From positions 2,501 through 66,500 of the forward strand of contig JAUXQH010000024.1 of NCBI GenBank assembly GCA_030685065.1: a DNA stretch of 64,000 nt, given 5' to 3'. Source of the stretch: Pseudomonadota bacterium (GTDB lineage: Bacteria; Myxococcota_A; UBA796; SXON01). Positions within the stretch are counted from its first letter, which is position 1; each line of letters starts with the position of its first letter. The translations under genes were made by a program, and so were the position numbers. Positions 1-8,298 of the stretch are shown in pieces. A model generated the notes under the pieces. That model searched no databases. It had not been told where the DNA came from and worked only from the letters and a program-made list of their open reading frames with translations.

Positions 1-418
<418 letters not shown>

Positions 419-508
419 CTCGGAATCCAATTCGAACGTCTACCACCATTACCTTGCATTCAAATATGGACCCCCAGCAGTGCCTTGGCGCAGCGGGGAT
501 CCGACAGT

Positions 509-630
509 CTGGCCGGTGGCGATAGCGGAAGGGTCATACCCGTTCCCATTCCGAACACGGAAGTCAAGCCTTCTTGCGCCGATGGTACTGCAGCGGCAAC
601 GCTGTGGGAGAGTAGGTAACTGCCGGCCGC
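509..630 (+). rRNA. rrf: 5S ribosomal RNA
   Basis: This is a complete 5S rRNA gene about 90 bases after the 23S gene. The conserved loop-B/C sequence CCCGTTCCCATTCCGAACAC and the segment GAGAGTAGGTAACTGCC near the 3' end are diagnostic. The ends are set by helix I, where GGCCGG at 511 pairs with CCGGCC at 623. The exact termini are uncertain by two or three bases. Confidence 0.95.
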
Positions 631-638
631 CTTACAAC

Positions 639-684
639 AAATAGCCCTCTTCAGGTAACTCTGAAGAGGGCTATTTCGGTTTTG
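639..684 (+). terminator. rRNA operon intrinsic terminator
   Basis: A perfect 16-bp inverted repeat (AAATAGCCCTCTTCAG at 639-654, complement at 661-676) with a 6-base loop is followed by CGGTTTT. It sits right after the 5S gene, so it should end the rRNA transcript. It is the clearest intrinsic terminator in the window. Confidence 0.92.
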
Positions 685-690
685 GATTCC

Positions 691-722
691 GTCGCTCCGT
701 CGCTCCGTCGCTCCGTCGCCCC
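691..722. repeat. 8-bp tandem repeat
   Basis: The octamer GTCGCTCC is repeated four times (the last copy has one change) between the rRNA terminator and the 3' end of the reverse-strand reductase gene. It does not appear to be coding. It looks like a simple slippage repeat. Confidence 0.7.
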
Positions 723-780
723 GTCGGCCGCAGCGCGCTCGCGCTCGCGCCCCGAGCCGCTGCACCACGACCGGACGCCC

Positions 781-1830
781 CTACGCCACGTCCTCGCGGA
801 CCACCCCGTCGAACCCGAGGATGAAGTCCGCGCCGAACACCCCCGCGGGGGTTCCGAAGCCGGTACGGCCAACGCCCCCGAGCGCCCGGCTCTCGAGCAT
901 GCGCCGCGCCGCCTCGACGGCCGTGCGCGCGGTGAGCGCATAGGCCTCGGGGGTCGTGAGACGGGCTTCCGCACGCAGCCCCGCGGGGTCGCACACATCC
1001 CCCCAGATGTAGGATCTGCCCGTCGTCCGCTGCTCCACAGAGGGCCCGGCCGGCGCCGCGTCGATGCGGGACTGGACGATCCGCTTCACCAACTTCGTCC
1101 GCAGCACGGGCCCCATCCAGTTGCCCATCTTGAGCGCGGCGATCGCCAGGGGAGGCATCGCCGCGTACACCTCGATGTCGGGGATCTGCGTGGTGTGCCA
1201 CGCGGTCGCCACGTCTCCCCACGGGATGCTCGCCGCCGGGCGCGGGCCGCGGCCGAAGTCGACGTCGAGCGTCTTGTGCGCGTTCGGGACGCTCACGATT
1301 CGGCCTCCCTGGCGGATCGCCCCGCCCGCACCGAGGTGCTCGGTCGCGGTGGTCGCGGTCCCGCGGGACCAGCCGCCGCCGCTCGAGCTGATCGCGAGCC
1401 TCAGGCGCGTGGCGGTTGGGAGCCGCTGCTTCAGGTGGAGGGCCAGGCAGTCGGTCGGGACCACGTCGAAGCCCACACCCGGGAGGAGCAGAACGCCCGC
1501 CGCCTTCGCCTCGGCGTCCCGTCGCGCGAGCGCCTCGAAGACCCCGATCTCTCCGGTGATATCGAGGTAATGGGCGACCTCGCGCAGGCACGCGTCCACC
1601 AGGGGGCCCGCCGTGCGGGAGAAGGGCCCCGCGCAGTTCAGGAGCACGGTGACATCCGCCAGGTCGGGTGCGTCGGCCGGGAAGGCCCGCGTCACGAACC
1701 CGGTTCGCGCGCCGAGCGCGGCGACCTTCTGCGGATCGCGCCCCGCGAGGATCGGCTCGAGGCCGCGCGCTTGCGCCTCCGCGACAATCAGCTCGCCGGT
1801 GTAGCCGGTGGCTCCGTAGATCATCAGCAT
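781..1830 (-). CDS. Saccharopine dehydrogenase-like / trans-acting enoyl reductase family protein
   Basis: About 349 aa. The N-terminus has a Rossmann NAD(P)-binding core, with GATGYTG near residue 6, the second-strand AGRDPQK, and LLNCAGPFSRTAGPLV. This is the layout of the saccharopine-dehydrogenase NADP-binding family that includes mycobacterial trans-acting enoyl reductases. Those proteins reduce polyketide or lipid enoyl intermediates, but the substrate here cannot be read from the sequence. I chose the ATG at 1830 because GAGG lies 8 bases upstream and the protein then starts directly at the first beta strand (MLMIYGATG). A longer frame to 1914 would add 28 residues without an obvious role. 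The gene stands alone, divergent from rlmN. Confidence 0.8.
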   Translation of the reverse strand: MLMIYGATGYTGELIVAEAQARGLEPILAGRDPQKVAALGARTGFVTRAFPADAPDLADVTVLLNCAGPFSRTAGPLVDACLREVAHYLDITGEIGVFEALARRDAEAKAAGVLLLPGVGFDVVPTDCLALHLKQRLPTATRLRLAISSSGGGWSRGTATTATEHLGAGGAIRQGGRIVSVPNAHKTLDVDFGRGPRPAASIPWGDVATAWHTTQIPDIEVYAAMPPLAIAALKMGNWMGPVLRTKLVKRIVQSRIDAAPAGPSVEQRTTGRSYIWGDVCDPAGLRAEARLTTPEAYALTARTAVEAARRMLESRALGGVGRTGFGTPAGVFGADFILGFDGVVREDVA

Positions 1831-1934
1831 GAGCTCGTCCTCGGGGGCGCCAAAGGTACCCCATCCGGTCCGTTCGAGCGGTCGACCCTGCAAATCATCG
1901 CCGTGGGCGGTCATCGGGTTAGGCCGCTCGAGCC

Positions 1935-3062
1935 ATGCCCCGCTACCCTCGCGCCGACGGGCGCCTCGACTTCAAGAGCCTCACCCTCGACGAGATCGAG
2001 TCCGAGATCGCCGGCCTCGGCTCCGAAAAGTTCCGCGCGCTCCAGGCGTACAAGTGGGTGTGGCAGCGCGGGGCCACCACCTTTGCGGAGATGAAGAACA
2101 TCCTCACGTCCGTTCGCGCCGCGATGGACGAGCGGTTCTACATCCCCGTCCTGGCATGTGACGGCGTGCTCGAAAGCGCGGATGGCACGACCAAGTTCCT
2201 GTGGCGGACGGATGACGGCTACGCCATCGAGTCCGTGCTGATCCCCGACGGGGATCGTCTCACGCTCTGCGTGTCCTCCCAGGTCGGCTGTGCGATGGCC
2301 TGCACCTTCTGCCTCACGGGTGACCTCGGGCTGAAGCGCCACCTGCGCCCCTCCGAGATCGCGAATCAGCCCCTGCAGATCAGGGCCGGCCTCGCGCCGG
2401 GCACCCGCATCACCAACATCGTGATGATGGGCATGGGCGAGCCCCTCCACAACTTCGACAACCTCGTGGCCGCGCTCCGCACCTACCTCTCGGCGGACGC
2501 GCTGGGATTTTCCCACCGGAGGGTCACCGTGTCCACGGTGGGGCTGGTGCCGGCGATGCAGAAGCTCACCGAGCTGCTCCCGGTCAACCTGGCGGTGAGC
2601 CTCAACGCGACCACGGAGGAGCAGCGCCTCGCCGTGATGCCGATCACGCGCAAGCACTCCATGGCGGAGCTCCTCGAGGCGTGCCGCACGCTCCCGATCA
2701 TGCACCACAAGCGCATCACCTTCGAATACGTGATGATGGCCGACTTCAACGACGCGATGGAGGACGCCGCGCGGCTCTTCCTGCTGCTCGGCGGAATGAA
2801 GACGAAGGTCAATCTCATCCCATACAACGAAAACCCGTCGCGCGACATCAAGCGCCCGTCCGACCAGCGGGTCTACGATTTCCAGACCTTCCTCGTGGAG
2901 CGCGGCGTGCAGTGCTCCGTGCGGCACACGCGGGGGATCGACATCAGCGCCGCGTGCGGCCAGCTCGGCAAGGCGGACTCGCGCAGCGCGACGGATTGGT
3001 TTTCCCGGAACCGCGTGATAGGACCGCGCGGCGACGGAGCGATCGGATGCGCATCGGGGTGA
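1935..3062 (+). CDS. rlmN: Dual-specificity RNA methyltransferase RlmN (radical SAM)
   Basis: 375 aa, the usual family length. It methylates C2 of adenosine 2503 in 23S rRNA and of A37 in some tRNAs. The radical SAM cluster motif is CAMACTFC (Cys119, 123, 126). The second essential cysteine, which carries the methyl group, lies in ISAACGQL at about residue 341. MMGMGEPLHNFDN and the C-terminal RHTRGIDI segment also match RlmN. The last ~20 residues after the conserved core are not conserved. The stop overlaps the start of mtnP by 16 bases, which suggests co-transcription. Confidence 0.95.
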   Translation: MPRYPRADGRLDFKSLTLDEIESEIAGLGSEKFRALQAYKWVWQRGATTFAEMKNILTSVRAAMDERFYIPVLACDGVLESADGTTKFLWRTDDGYAIESVLIPDGDRLTLCVSSQVGCAMACTFCLTGDLGLKRHLRPSEIANQPLQIRAGLAPGTRITNIVMMGMGEPLHNFDNLVAALRTYLSADALGFSHRRVTVSTVGLVPAMQKLTELLPVNLAVSLNATTEEQRLAVMPITRKHSMAELLEACRTLPIMHHKRITFEYVMMADFNDAMEDAARLFLLLGGMKTKVNLIPYNENPSRDIKRPSDQRVYDFQTFLVERGVQCSVRHTRGIDISAACGQLGKADSRSATDWFSRNRVIGPRGDGAIGCASG

Positions 3063-3907
3063 TCGGCGGCAGTGGCCTGTACCGGATGGATGGCCTCGAG
3101 GAGGTGCGGGAGGAGCGCGTGTCGACGCCCTTCGGTGACCCCTCGGACGCCCTGATTCACGGGCGCCTGGGCGATGCCGAGCTGGTGTTCCTTCCCCGCC
3201 ACGGCCGGGATCACACCTTCAATCCGACCGAGGTCAACTACCGGGCCAACATCTTCGCCATGAAGACCGCGGGCGTCGAGTGGATCATCTCGGTGAGCGC
3301 CGTCGGGTCGCTCCGGGAGAACATCGCCCCCGGCGAGGTCGTGATCATCGACCAGTTCATCGACCGCACGCGCCTCCGCAAGAACACGTTTTTCGAGAAT
3401 GGCATCGTGGCTCATGTCGCCTTCGGCGACCCCGTGTGCCCGACCCTGCGGCGCTTCCTGCTCGCCTCCGCGAAGGAGGCCGGCGCCGTCCACCACGACG
3501 GTGGGACCTACGTGTGCATGGAGGGCCCGGCCTTCTCCACGCGCGCCGAGTCCAACCTGTACCGGTCCTGGGGTGCCTCCGTCATCGGAATGACGAACCT
3601 GCCCGAAGCCAAGCTGGCGCGGGAGGCCGAGATCTCCTATGCCACGCTCGCTATGGCCACCGACTATGACTGTTGGCATCCCCACCACGACGACGTGACG
3701 GTGGACACCGTGGTGGCCGTCCTCCACGCCAACGCCGCCCTTGCCCGGCGCATCGTCGCCGCCACGGTGCCGAAGATCCTCGCGCACGAGGGGCCCGGCC
3801 CCCAGTCGAGCGCGTTGGCGACCAGCATCCTCACGCCCGCCTCGGCGGTCTCCACCGAGACCCGGCGCGCTCTCGCTCCGCTGATCGGGAAGTACATGCC
3901 GGCCTGA
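3047..3907 (+). CDS. mtnP: 5'-methylthioadenosine phosphorylase
   Basis: 286 aa. It cleaves methylthioadenosine with phosphate to adenine and 5-methylthioribose-1-phosphate in methionine salvage and polyamine recycling. The N-terminal IGVIGGSGLY, the phosphate-site region FLPRHGRDH, and the purine-site sequences CMEGPAFSTRAE and MTNLPEAKLAREAE all match the MTAP/PNP-II family. The ATG at 3047 is used because it begins exactly at the conserved first strand, although the reading frame is open further upstream. It overlaps the end of rlmN. A related purine nucleoside phosphorylase activity cannot be excluded. Confidence 0.92.
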   Translation: MRIGVIGGSGLYRMDGLEEVREERVSTPFGDPSDALIHGRLGDAELVFLPRHGRDHTFNPTEVNYRANIFAMKTAGVEWIISVSAVGSLRENIAPGEVVIIDQFIDRTRLRKNTFFENGIVAHVAFGDPVCPTLRRFLLASAKEAGAVHHDGGTYVCMEGPAFSTRAESNLYRSWGASVIGMTNLPEAKLAREAEISYATLAMATDYDCWHPHHDDVTVDTVVAVLHANAALARRIVAATVPKILAHEGPGPQSSALATSILTPASAVSTETRRALAPLIGKYMPA

Positions 3908-3924
3908 CCGGCTCCGGGGTTTCC

Positions 3925-4770
3925 ATGCGCGCTCTCCTCGTCATTGGCATGCTCGCGCTGGTCGCCGGCTGCGTCTCGCCGACTCGAATCGCGCGTTCGG
4001 CGGCCAAGGTCGATCTCGGCGCCGCCTATTATCGGGAAGGCAACACCGAAGGGGCGATCACGACCCTGCGAGACGCCGCGAAGCTCGATCCGCGCGCCTG
4101 GCGCCCCCAGAACGCGCTCGCCATCGCCTACATCGCGAAGGGGGAGCTCGATCTGGCGGACGAGGCGTTCCGTCGCGCGCGCCGCGTCGCGCCCGGCGAG
4201 GCCGAGGTGCTCAACAACCACGGCACCCTCCTCCTCAAGACCGGTCGTCTGGACGAGGCCATCCTCGCCTTCGAGCTCGCCCTCCAGGACCTCGATTACC
4301 GCACCCCGGCGATGATCCACAGCAACCTCGCGTACGCCCTCGTTCAGGCGGGCCGCGCCGACGAGGCGCTTCCGTACGCCCGCGAGGCCACGCGTCGGGC
4401 CCCCACGATGTGTGAGGCCTGGTTCCATCTCGGGTTGGTGCAGGAGGCGCGGACGGACGCCCTCGCGGCGCTCGAGGCGTACCGGCAGGTCTCGGAGCTC
4501 TGTCCCGCCGATTCGCTCGGCTCTCGCCTGCGCACCGGGTGCCTGCAGGTGCAGGTGGGCCTGGCGGATGAAGGCCGCGCGGCGCTGGAGGATGTCGTCA
4601 TCACCGCGCCCGGCACGCCCTTCGCCGATGAGGCACGGGCGTGCCTCGACACGCTGCCGTCTTCCCTGCGGGCTCCTCCCACGCGGGGCCCCTCGAGCCT
4701 GGCTCCTTCCGCCCTGGCTCCTTCAACCCTGGCTCCTTCAACCCTGGTTCCTTCAAGCCTGGGGCGCTGA
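3925..4770 (+). CDS. TPR lipoprotein, PilF/PilW-like
   Basis: 281 aa. The short signal peptide ends at Cys16 (LALVAGC), so it is a predicted lipoprotein. Residues ~30-240 form tandem tetratricopeptide repeats, such as LGAAYYREGNTEGAITTLRDA and LNNHGTLLLKTGRLDEAILAF. These resemble PilF/PilW, the outer-membrane lipoprotein that helps assemble the type IV pilus secretin. The position between rlmN/mtnP and a rodZ-like gene matches the rlmN-pilF-rodZ order of many proteobacteria, which supports the assignment. The C-terminal ~30 residues are low-complexity, made of repeated LAPST units encoded by a 15-bp DNA repeat. The stop overlaps the next start (TGATG). No pilus gene is visible nearby. Confidence 0.8.
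   Translation: MRALLVIGMLALVAGCVSPTRIARSAAKVDLGAAYYREGNTEGAITTLRDAAKLDPRAWRPQNALAIAYIAKGELDLADEAFRRARRVAPGEAEVLNNHGTLLLKTGRLDEAILAFELALQDLDYRTPAMIHSNLAYALVQAGRADEALPYAREATRRAPTMCEAWFHLGLVQEARTDALAALEAYRQVSELCPADSLGSRLRTGCLQVQVGLADEGRAALEDVVITAPGTPFADEARACLDTLPSSLRAPPTRGPSSLAPSALAPSTLAPSTLVPSSLGR
4698..4762 (+). repeat. 15-bp in-frame tandem repeat in the TPR lipoprotein gene
   Basis: About four copies of a 15-base unit close to CCTGGCTCCTTCAAC encode LAPSA/LAPST/LAPST/LVPSS at the very end of the TPR lipoprotein. The unit is a multiple of three, so copy number can change without a frameshift. It ends directly before the start of the next gene. Confidence 0.85.
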
Positions 4771-5390
4771 TGTCCTCCGGGCGGGACCTCCGCGAGGCCC
4801 GTGGGCGGATGGGGCTGTCCATCGAGGACGCCGCGCAGCGCGCGCGGATCCCGCTGCGCTACCTCGAAGCCCTCGAGCGCGACGATCTGGCGATCTTCGG
4901 GAAGGGCCCGTTCGCCCTCGGGTACACGCGCCAATACCGGCGCTTCCTCTCCCTGCCCGACGCGCCCCTCCCCGTGGCCGAGCCCGAAACCGAGCAGACG
5001 CTCCCCACGCAGACCGCGCCCATCATCCCGTCGCGGCCGCGCCTCGTGGCGCTCGGCGTGGCGGTCGCCCTGACGTTGGGGCTCGCGCTGCTCGTCGGCC
5101 GCACGGCGATGGACGCGGAGGAGCCGCAGGTGGGGATCGCGCCCGACCAGGTGGTGTTGCTCACCACCGGCGAGCCGCTGCGCGCCACGATCGTGGCCGA
5201 TGGGCGCGAGGTGTTCAAGGGGGCGCTGGCCGCGGGCCAACAGCAGCGCTTCGAGGCGCACGACCGCCTCGAGCTCGACCTCGCGCGCCTGAACGGCGTG
5301 GGCGTTATCTACAACGGCCGCACCCTCAAGCCCCTCGGCGCCCAGTCGCGCCCGCGCCGACTCGTGTTCATCGACGACCGCGGGAGATGA
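4770..5390 (+). CDS. RodZ-like helix-turn-helix membrane protein
   Basis: 206 aa. An N-terminal Cro-like helix-turn-helix domain (residues ~5-62, LREARGRMGLSIEDAAQRAR) contains YLEALERDDLAIFGKGPFA, the typical RodZ signature. One transmembrane helix follows (91-110), then a small beta-rich periplasmic domain of the DUF4115 type. RodZ links the MreB cytoskeleton to the rod-shape peptidoglycan machinery, with the HTH domain facing the cytoplasm. The start ATG overlaps the preceding stop by one base, so translation is probably coupled. The protein is shorter than E. coli RodZ. Confidence 0.85.
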   Translation: MSSGRDLREARGRMGLSIEDAAQRARIPLRYLEALERDDLAIFGKGPFALGYTRQYRRFLSLPDAPLPVAEPETEQTLPTQTAPIIPSRPRLVALGVAVALTLGLALLVGRTAMDAEEPQVGIAPDQVVLLTTGEPLRATIVADGREVFKGALAAGQQQRFEAHDRLELDLARLNGVGVIYNGRTLKPLGAQSRPRRLVFIDDRGR

Positions 5391-5394
5391 GCAC

Positions 5395-6747
5395 ATGGCC
5401 GAGTCTCTCCTCAACAAGCGGGTGGATGCCATCCGCCGCCTCGCACGGCGCGGCGCCATCCAGGCGCTCGCCAAGGTCGTAGCGACCACCCGCGCGGAGG
5501 ATCTCGCCGCCGCGATGGGCCACCTCGCGCGCAACGAGCAGCGGATGGTGTTCGGGCAGGTGCGCTCCGACGCGACGGCCGCCGATCTGCTCGTTCGCGT
5601 GGGGGACCAGGACTTCCGTGCGTTGACCGCCGATCTCCCGGTCGAGCGCCTCGTACGGCTCTTCAGCGAGATGGAGGCGGACGACCAGACCGATCTGATC
5701 GAGCTGCTCCCCGAGGACAAGCGCGAGGCCGTCCTGGCGCTCCTCCACGGCGAAGAACGCGAACAGATGGAAGAGCTGCTGGGATATCCGCCCGACAGCG
5801 CCGGCGGAATCATGTCGCCGCTCGCGTTCCGCCTCTCCGAAGCCTTCACCTGTCGCGACGCCATCGCGGCCGTGCAGGAGGCCTCGGATCACGAGCTGGT
5901 CTACTACGTGTACGTCGAGAGCGAGTCCGGCCAGCTCGTCGGCGTCACCTCGCTGCGCAACCTCCTGACGCACCCGCCGTCCACCCGCCTCGCCGACATC
6001 ATGACGACCGACGTGATCGCGGTGGACGCGCACACCGACCAGGAAGAGGTGGCGCGCATCGCCGGCCGCTACGATCTGCTCGCCGTGCCGGTCGTAGACG
6101 ATCAGCGGCGCCTGCTCGGCATCGTCACGGTCGACGACGTGATCGACGTCATCCGGGAGGAGGCCGCCGAGGACATGTTGCTCATGGCCGGCGTCGGCGA
6201 GGAGCCGGCGGACAGCGCCGCGGGCAACCGCCTCGCCAATGCGAGCCGTCGCCTCCCGTGGCTGCTCCTCACCCTGCTCGGCGGGGTGATCATCTCCGAG
6301 ATCATCCACCAATTCAGCGGCGTCCTCTCGGCCGATCTCATCCTCGCCGGCTTCATCCCCATGCTCACCGGCATGTCGGGCAACGTCGGCATCCAGAGCG
6401 CGACGCTCACGGTGCGCAACATCGCCCTGGGGCGGCTGGACAGCGGCGTCGGCACCCGGCTCGTGGGAGAGGCGATCACCGGCCTCCTGCTCGGGGTGGT
6501 GTTCTCCACCCTGATCAGCGCCTACTGCATGGTCCGCTATGCGGACTTCCACACGGCGCTGGCCGTCGGCATCGCCATCGCGTGCAACACCACCGCCGCC
6601 GCGATGATGGGGATGCTCGTCCCGGTGACGCTGCGACGGTTCGGCGTCGATCCCGCGATCGCCACCGGACCTTTCGTCACCACCGCGATGGACGGCGTGG
6701 GGGTCACGATCTACCTGGGTATCGCCGCGGGGTTGATGAGCCTCTGA
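5395..6747 (+). CDS. mgtE: Magnesium transporter MgtE
   Basis: 450 aa, normal length. The N-terminal superhelical MgtE_N domain (~20-130) is followed by a tandem CBS pair (~135-255), which senses cytoplasmic Mg2+, and then five membrane helices from about residue 285. The pore signature IPMLTGMSGNVGIQSATL (~321-338) and the PAIATGPFVTTAMDGVG segment near the C-terminus, with its conserved Asp, are intact. It is predicted to be a gated Mg2+ channel of the inner membrane. It starts four bases after the rodZ-like stop, so it is likely in the same transcript. Confidence 0.95.
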   Translation: MAESLLNKRVDAIRRLARRGAIQALAKVVATTRAEDLAAAMGHLARNEQRMVFGQVRSDATAADLLVRVGDQDFRALTADLPVERLVRLFSEMEADDQTDLIELLPEDKREAVLALLHGEEREQMEELLGYPPDSAGGIMSPLAFRLSEAFTCRDAIAAVQEASDHELVYYVYVESESGQLVGVTSLRNLLTHPPSTRLADIMTTDVIAVDAHTDQEEVARIAGRYDLLAVPVVDDQRRLLGIVTVDDVIDVIREEAAEDMLLMAGVGEEPADSAAGNRLANASRRLPWLLLTLLGGVIISEIIHQFSGVLSADLILAGFIPMLTGMSGNVGIQSATLTVRNIALGRLDSGVGTRLVGEAITGLLLGVVFSTLISAYCMVRYADFHTALAVGIAIACNTTAAAMMGMLVPVTLRRFGVDPAIATGPFVTTAMDGVGVTIYLGIAAGLMSL

Positions 6748-6776
6748 CCCACCCGCTCACCAGATTGGAGCCCACG

Positions 6777-7565
6777 ATGTCCCGTTTCATCGGCCGCCAT
6801 GTCGTCGTAACCGGCGCGTCCAGCGGCATCGGCCGCGAGATCGCCAACCGCCTCGCTTCGGAGGGCGCTCGCGTGTCGCTGCTGGCGCGGCGCCTCGACC
6901 GGCTCGAGGAGGCCGCCGCAGAGCTCCGCTCCGCCGGGGGCCAGGGCGCCGCGTTCGCCTGCGACATCACGGACAAGGCCTCGGTCGACACCGCGTTCGA
7001 CCGGGCGGTGACGGCCTTCGGGCCCATCCACGCCATCGTCGCCGCGAGCGGGATCGGCGGACCCAACCGCGTCCCGAGCGATCCCGCCGGCCCCACGGAC
7101 CGCTTCGACGCCATCCTGCAGACCAACGTCTACGGGACCTACAACACGCTCCGCGCCGCCGAAGCTCGCCTCGCCGACGGGCCGGATACCCGGCACTTCG
7201 TCGTGATCTCGTCCGTGCTCGCTCGCTTCGGCGTCCCCGGATACACCGGCTATTGCACGTCGAAGGCGGCGCTGCTCGGCATGGTGCGCGCCTTCGCGCT
7301 CGAGCTCGCCGGACAGAACGTGCAGGTCAACGCGATCTGCCCGGGTTGGGTCGACACCGAGATGGCCTGGGAGGGCCTCGACGGGATGGCGGCCGCCATG
7401 GGTGTCACCCGCCAGAAGGCGCATGACATCGCGATGCGCGCGGTGCCGCTCGGCCGAATGGGGCAGCCCGCGCACGTCGCAGGCATGATCGCGTGGCTGC
7501 TCTCTCCCGACGCGACGGGCGTGACCGGGCAGACCCTCGACATGAACGGCGGCGCGTGGATGTGA
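6777..7565 (+). CDS. Short-chain dehydrogenase/reductase
   Basis: 262 aa, a classical SDR. The cofactor motif TGASSGIG is at residues 12-19. The catalytic Ser145/146 lies in VVISSV, and Tyr159 and Lys163 form YCTSK. The PG motif is ICPGWVDTEMA, and the C-terminus GVTGQTLDMNGGAWM is typical of FabG-like members. An NAD(P)H-dependent alcohol/ketone oxidoreductase is expected; the substrate is unknown. The common NNAG motif is replaced by VAASGI. The ATG at 6777 was chosen at the start of the Rossmann strand, although the frame is open far upstream. It lies 29 bases after mgtE. Confidence 0.88.
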   Translation: MSRFIGRHVVVTGASSGIGREIANRLASEGARVSLLARRLDRLEEAAAELRSAGGQGAAFACDITDKASVDTAFDRAVTAFGPIHAIVAASGIGGPNRVPSDPAGPTDRFDAILQTNVYGTYNTLRAAEARLADGPDTRHFVVISSVLARFGVPGYTGYCTSKAALLGMVRAFALELAGQNVQVNAICPGWVDTEMAWEGLDGMAAAMGVTRQKAHDIAMRAVPLGRMGQPAHVAGMIAWLLSPDATGVTGQTLDMNGGAWM

Positions 7566-7591
7566 CGGCGGCGGTTCGTGGGGCGGGGGGG

Positions 7592-7625
7592 TTCTTGGGG
7601 CGGGGTCCCCCCGCAACGCCCGGAG
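7592..7625. repeat. GC-rich REP-like element, copy 1 (intergenic)
   Basis: A short partly palindromic element (GGGGCGGGG facing CCCCCCGC, then CAACGCC and CGGAG) sits between the SDR and hydrolase genes. A close relative lies in the opposite orientation at 62491-62530. The shared core includes TTGGGGCGGGG and CCCCCCGCAACGCC, which is too long to be chance even at this GC content. Confidence 0.65.
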
Positions 7626-7629
7626 CCAC

Positions 7630-8298
7630 GTGACGATCCGCATCGTCGCCCTCCATGGGGTCCCGACCTCCCCGGCGTTGTGGGGGCGCCTGCCCCTGGC
7701 GATCGAGGCCCCCGCGCTGCTCGGTCTCGCCACCCCGAATGACCGCCCGGATTGGTCGCTCGACAGCTTCGTCGCCGAGGTCCTCCCGCTCCTCGACGCG
7801 GACACCGTGCTGATCGGCCACGACCTGGGCGGGGTCATCGCGGCGATGGCGGCGCTCCGCGTGCGTGTGAGGCGCCTCGTCCTGACGGGCACGGCCCTCG
7901 GCGCGTACTGGGCCCCCGTCCGGCTCACGGCCCGCGCGCCCCTCCACCTCTATTTCTATGACCGGTATGGTGGCCGGCGCTTCCTCACCGGCGGTGTGGC
8001 GCCCGCGCGTGCCGACGATGTGCTCGCCGCGTTCCCGCCCGTCCCCGACGTCTCGGCGCGGATGCGCGCGATGGCGAGGGAGATGCGCCCGCCCCCCGGC
8101 CTTGCGCGAGCGGCGGCCGCCCGGGTGCCGGTTTCGCTCGTGTGGGGGCGAGACGATCGGTGGTACCCGCCGTGGGTCGCGCGCGCGGTGGCGCGGGGGA
8201 CCGGGGCCACGATCACGTGGGTGCCGGGCGGGCACCTGTGCATGTGGGAGGCCCCCGAAGCGTACGCACGGGGGCTGGAGGGGATCCTCGGCCGGTGA
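7630..8298 (+). CDS. Alpha/beta hydrolase fold protein
   Basis: 222 aa, compact. HGVP at 9-12 gives the oxyanion loop, GHDLGG at 63-68 is the nucleophile elbow, and the catalytic His is probably in GGHLCMWEAPEA near the C-terminus. The elbow residue is Asp65 rather than Ser. In this superfamily that is characteristic of haloalkane dehalogenases and epoxide hydrolases. The lid appears minimal. Start is GTG, with no strong Shine-Dalgarno. The stop overlaps the next gene's GTG (GTGA), so it is coupled to a radical SAM gene and may act in the same unknown pathway. Confidence 0.8.
   Translation: MTIRIVALHGVPTSPALWGRLPLAIEAPALLGLATPNDRPDWSLDSFVAEVLPLLDADTVLIGHDLGGVIAAMAALRVRVRRLVLTGTALGAYWAPVRLTARAPLHLYFYDRYGGRRFLTGGVAPARADDVLAAFPPVPDVSARMRAMAREMRPPPGLARAAAARVPVSLVWGRDDRWYPPWVARAVARGTGATITWVPGGHLCMWEAPEAYARGLEGILGR

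Noticed and set aside
1831..1914. N-terminal extension of the enoyl-reductase-like protein
   Set aside because: The internal ATG at 1830 has a better ribosome-binding site and starts exactly at the Rossmann strand; the extension has no conserved feature.
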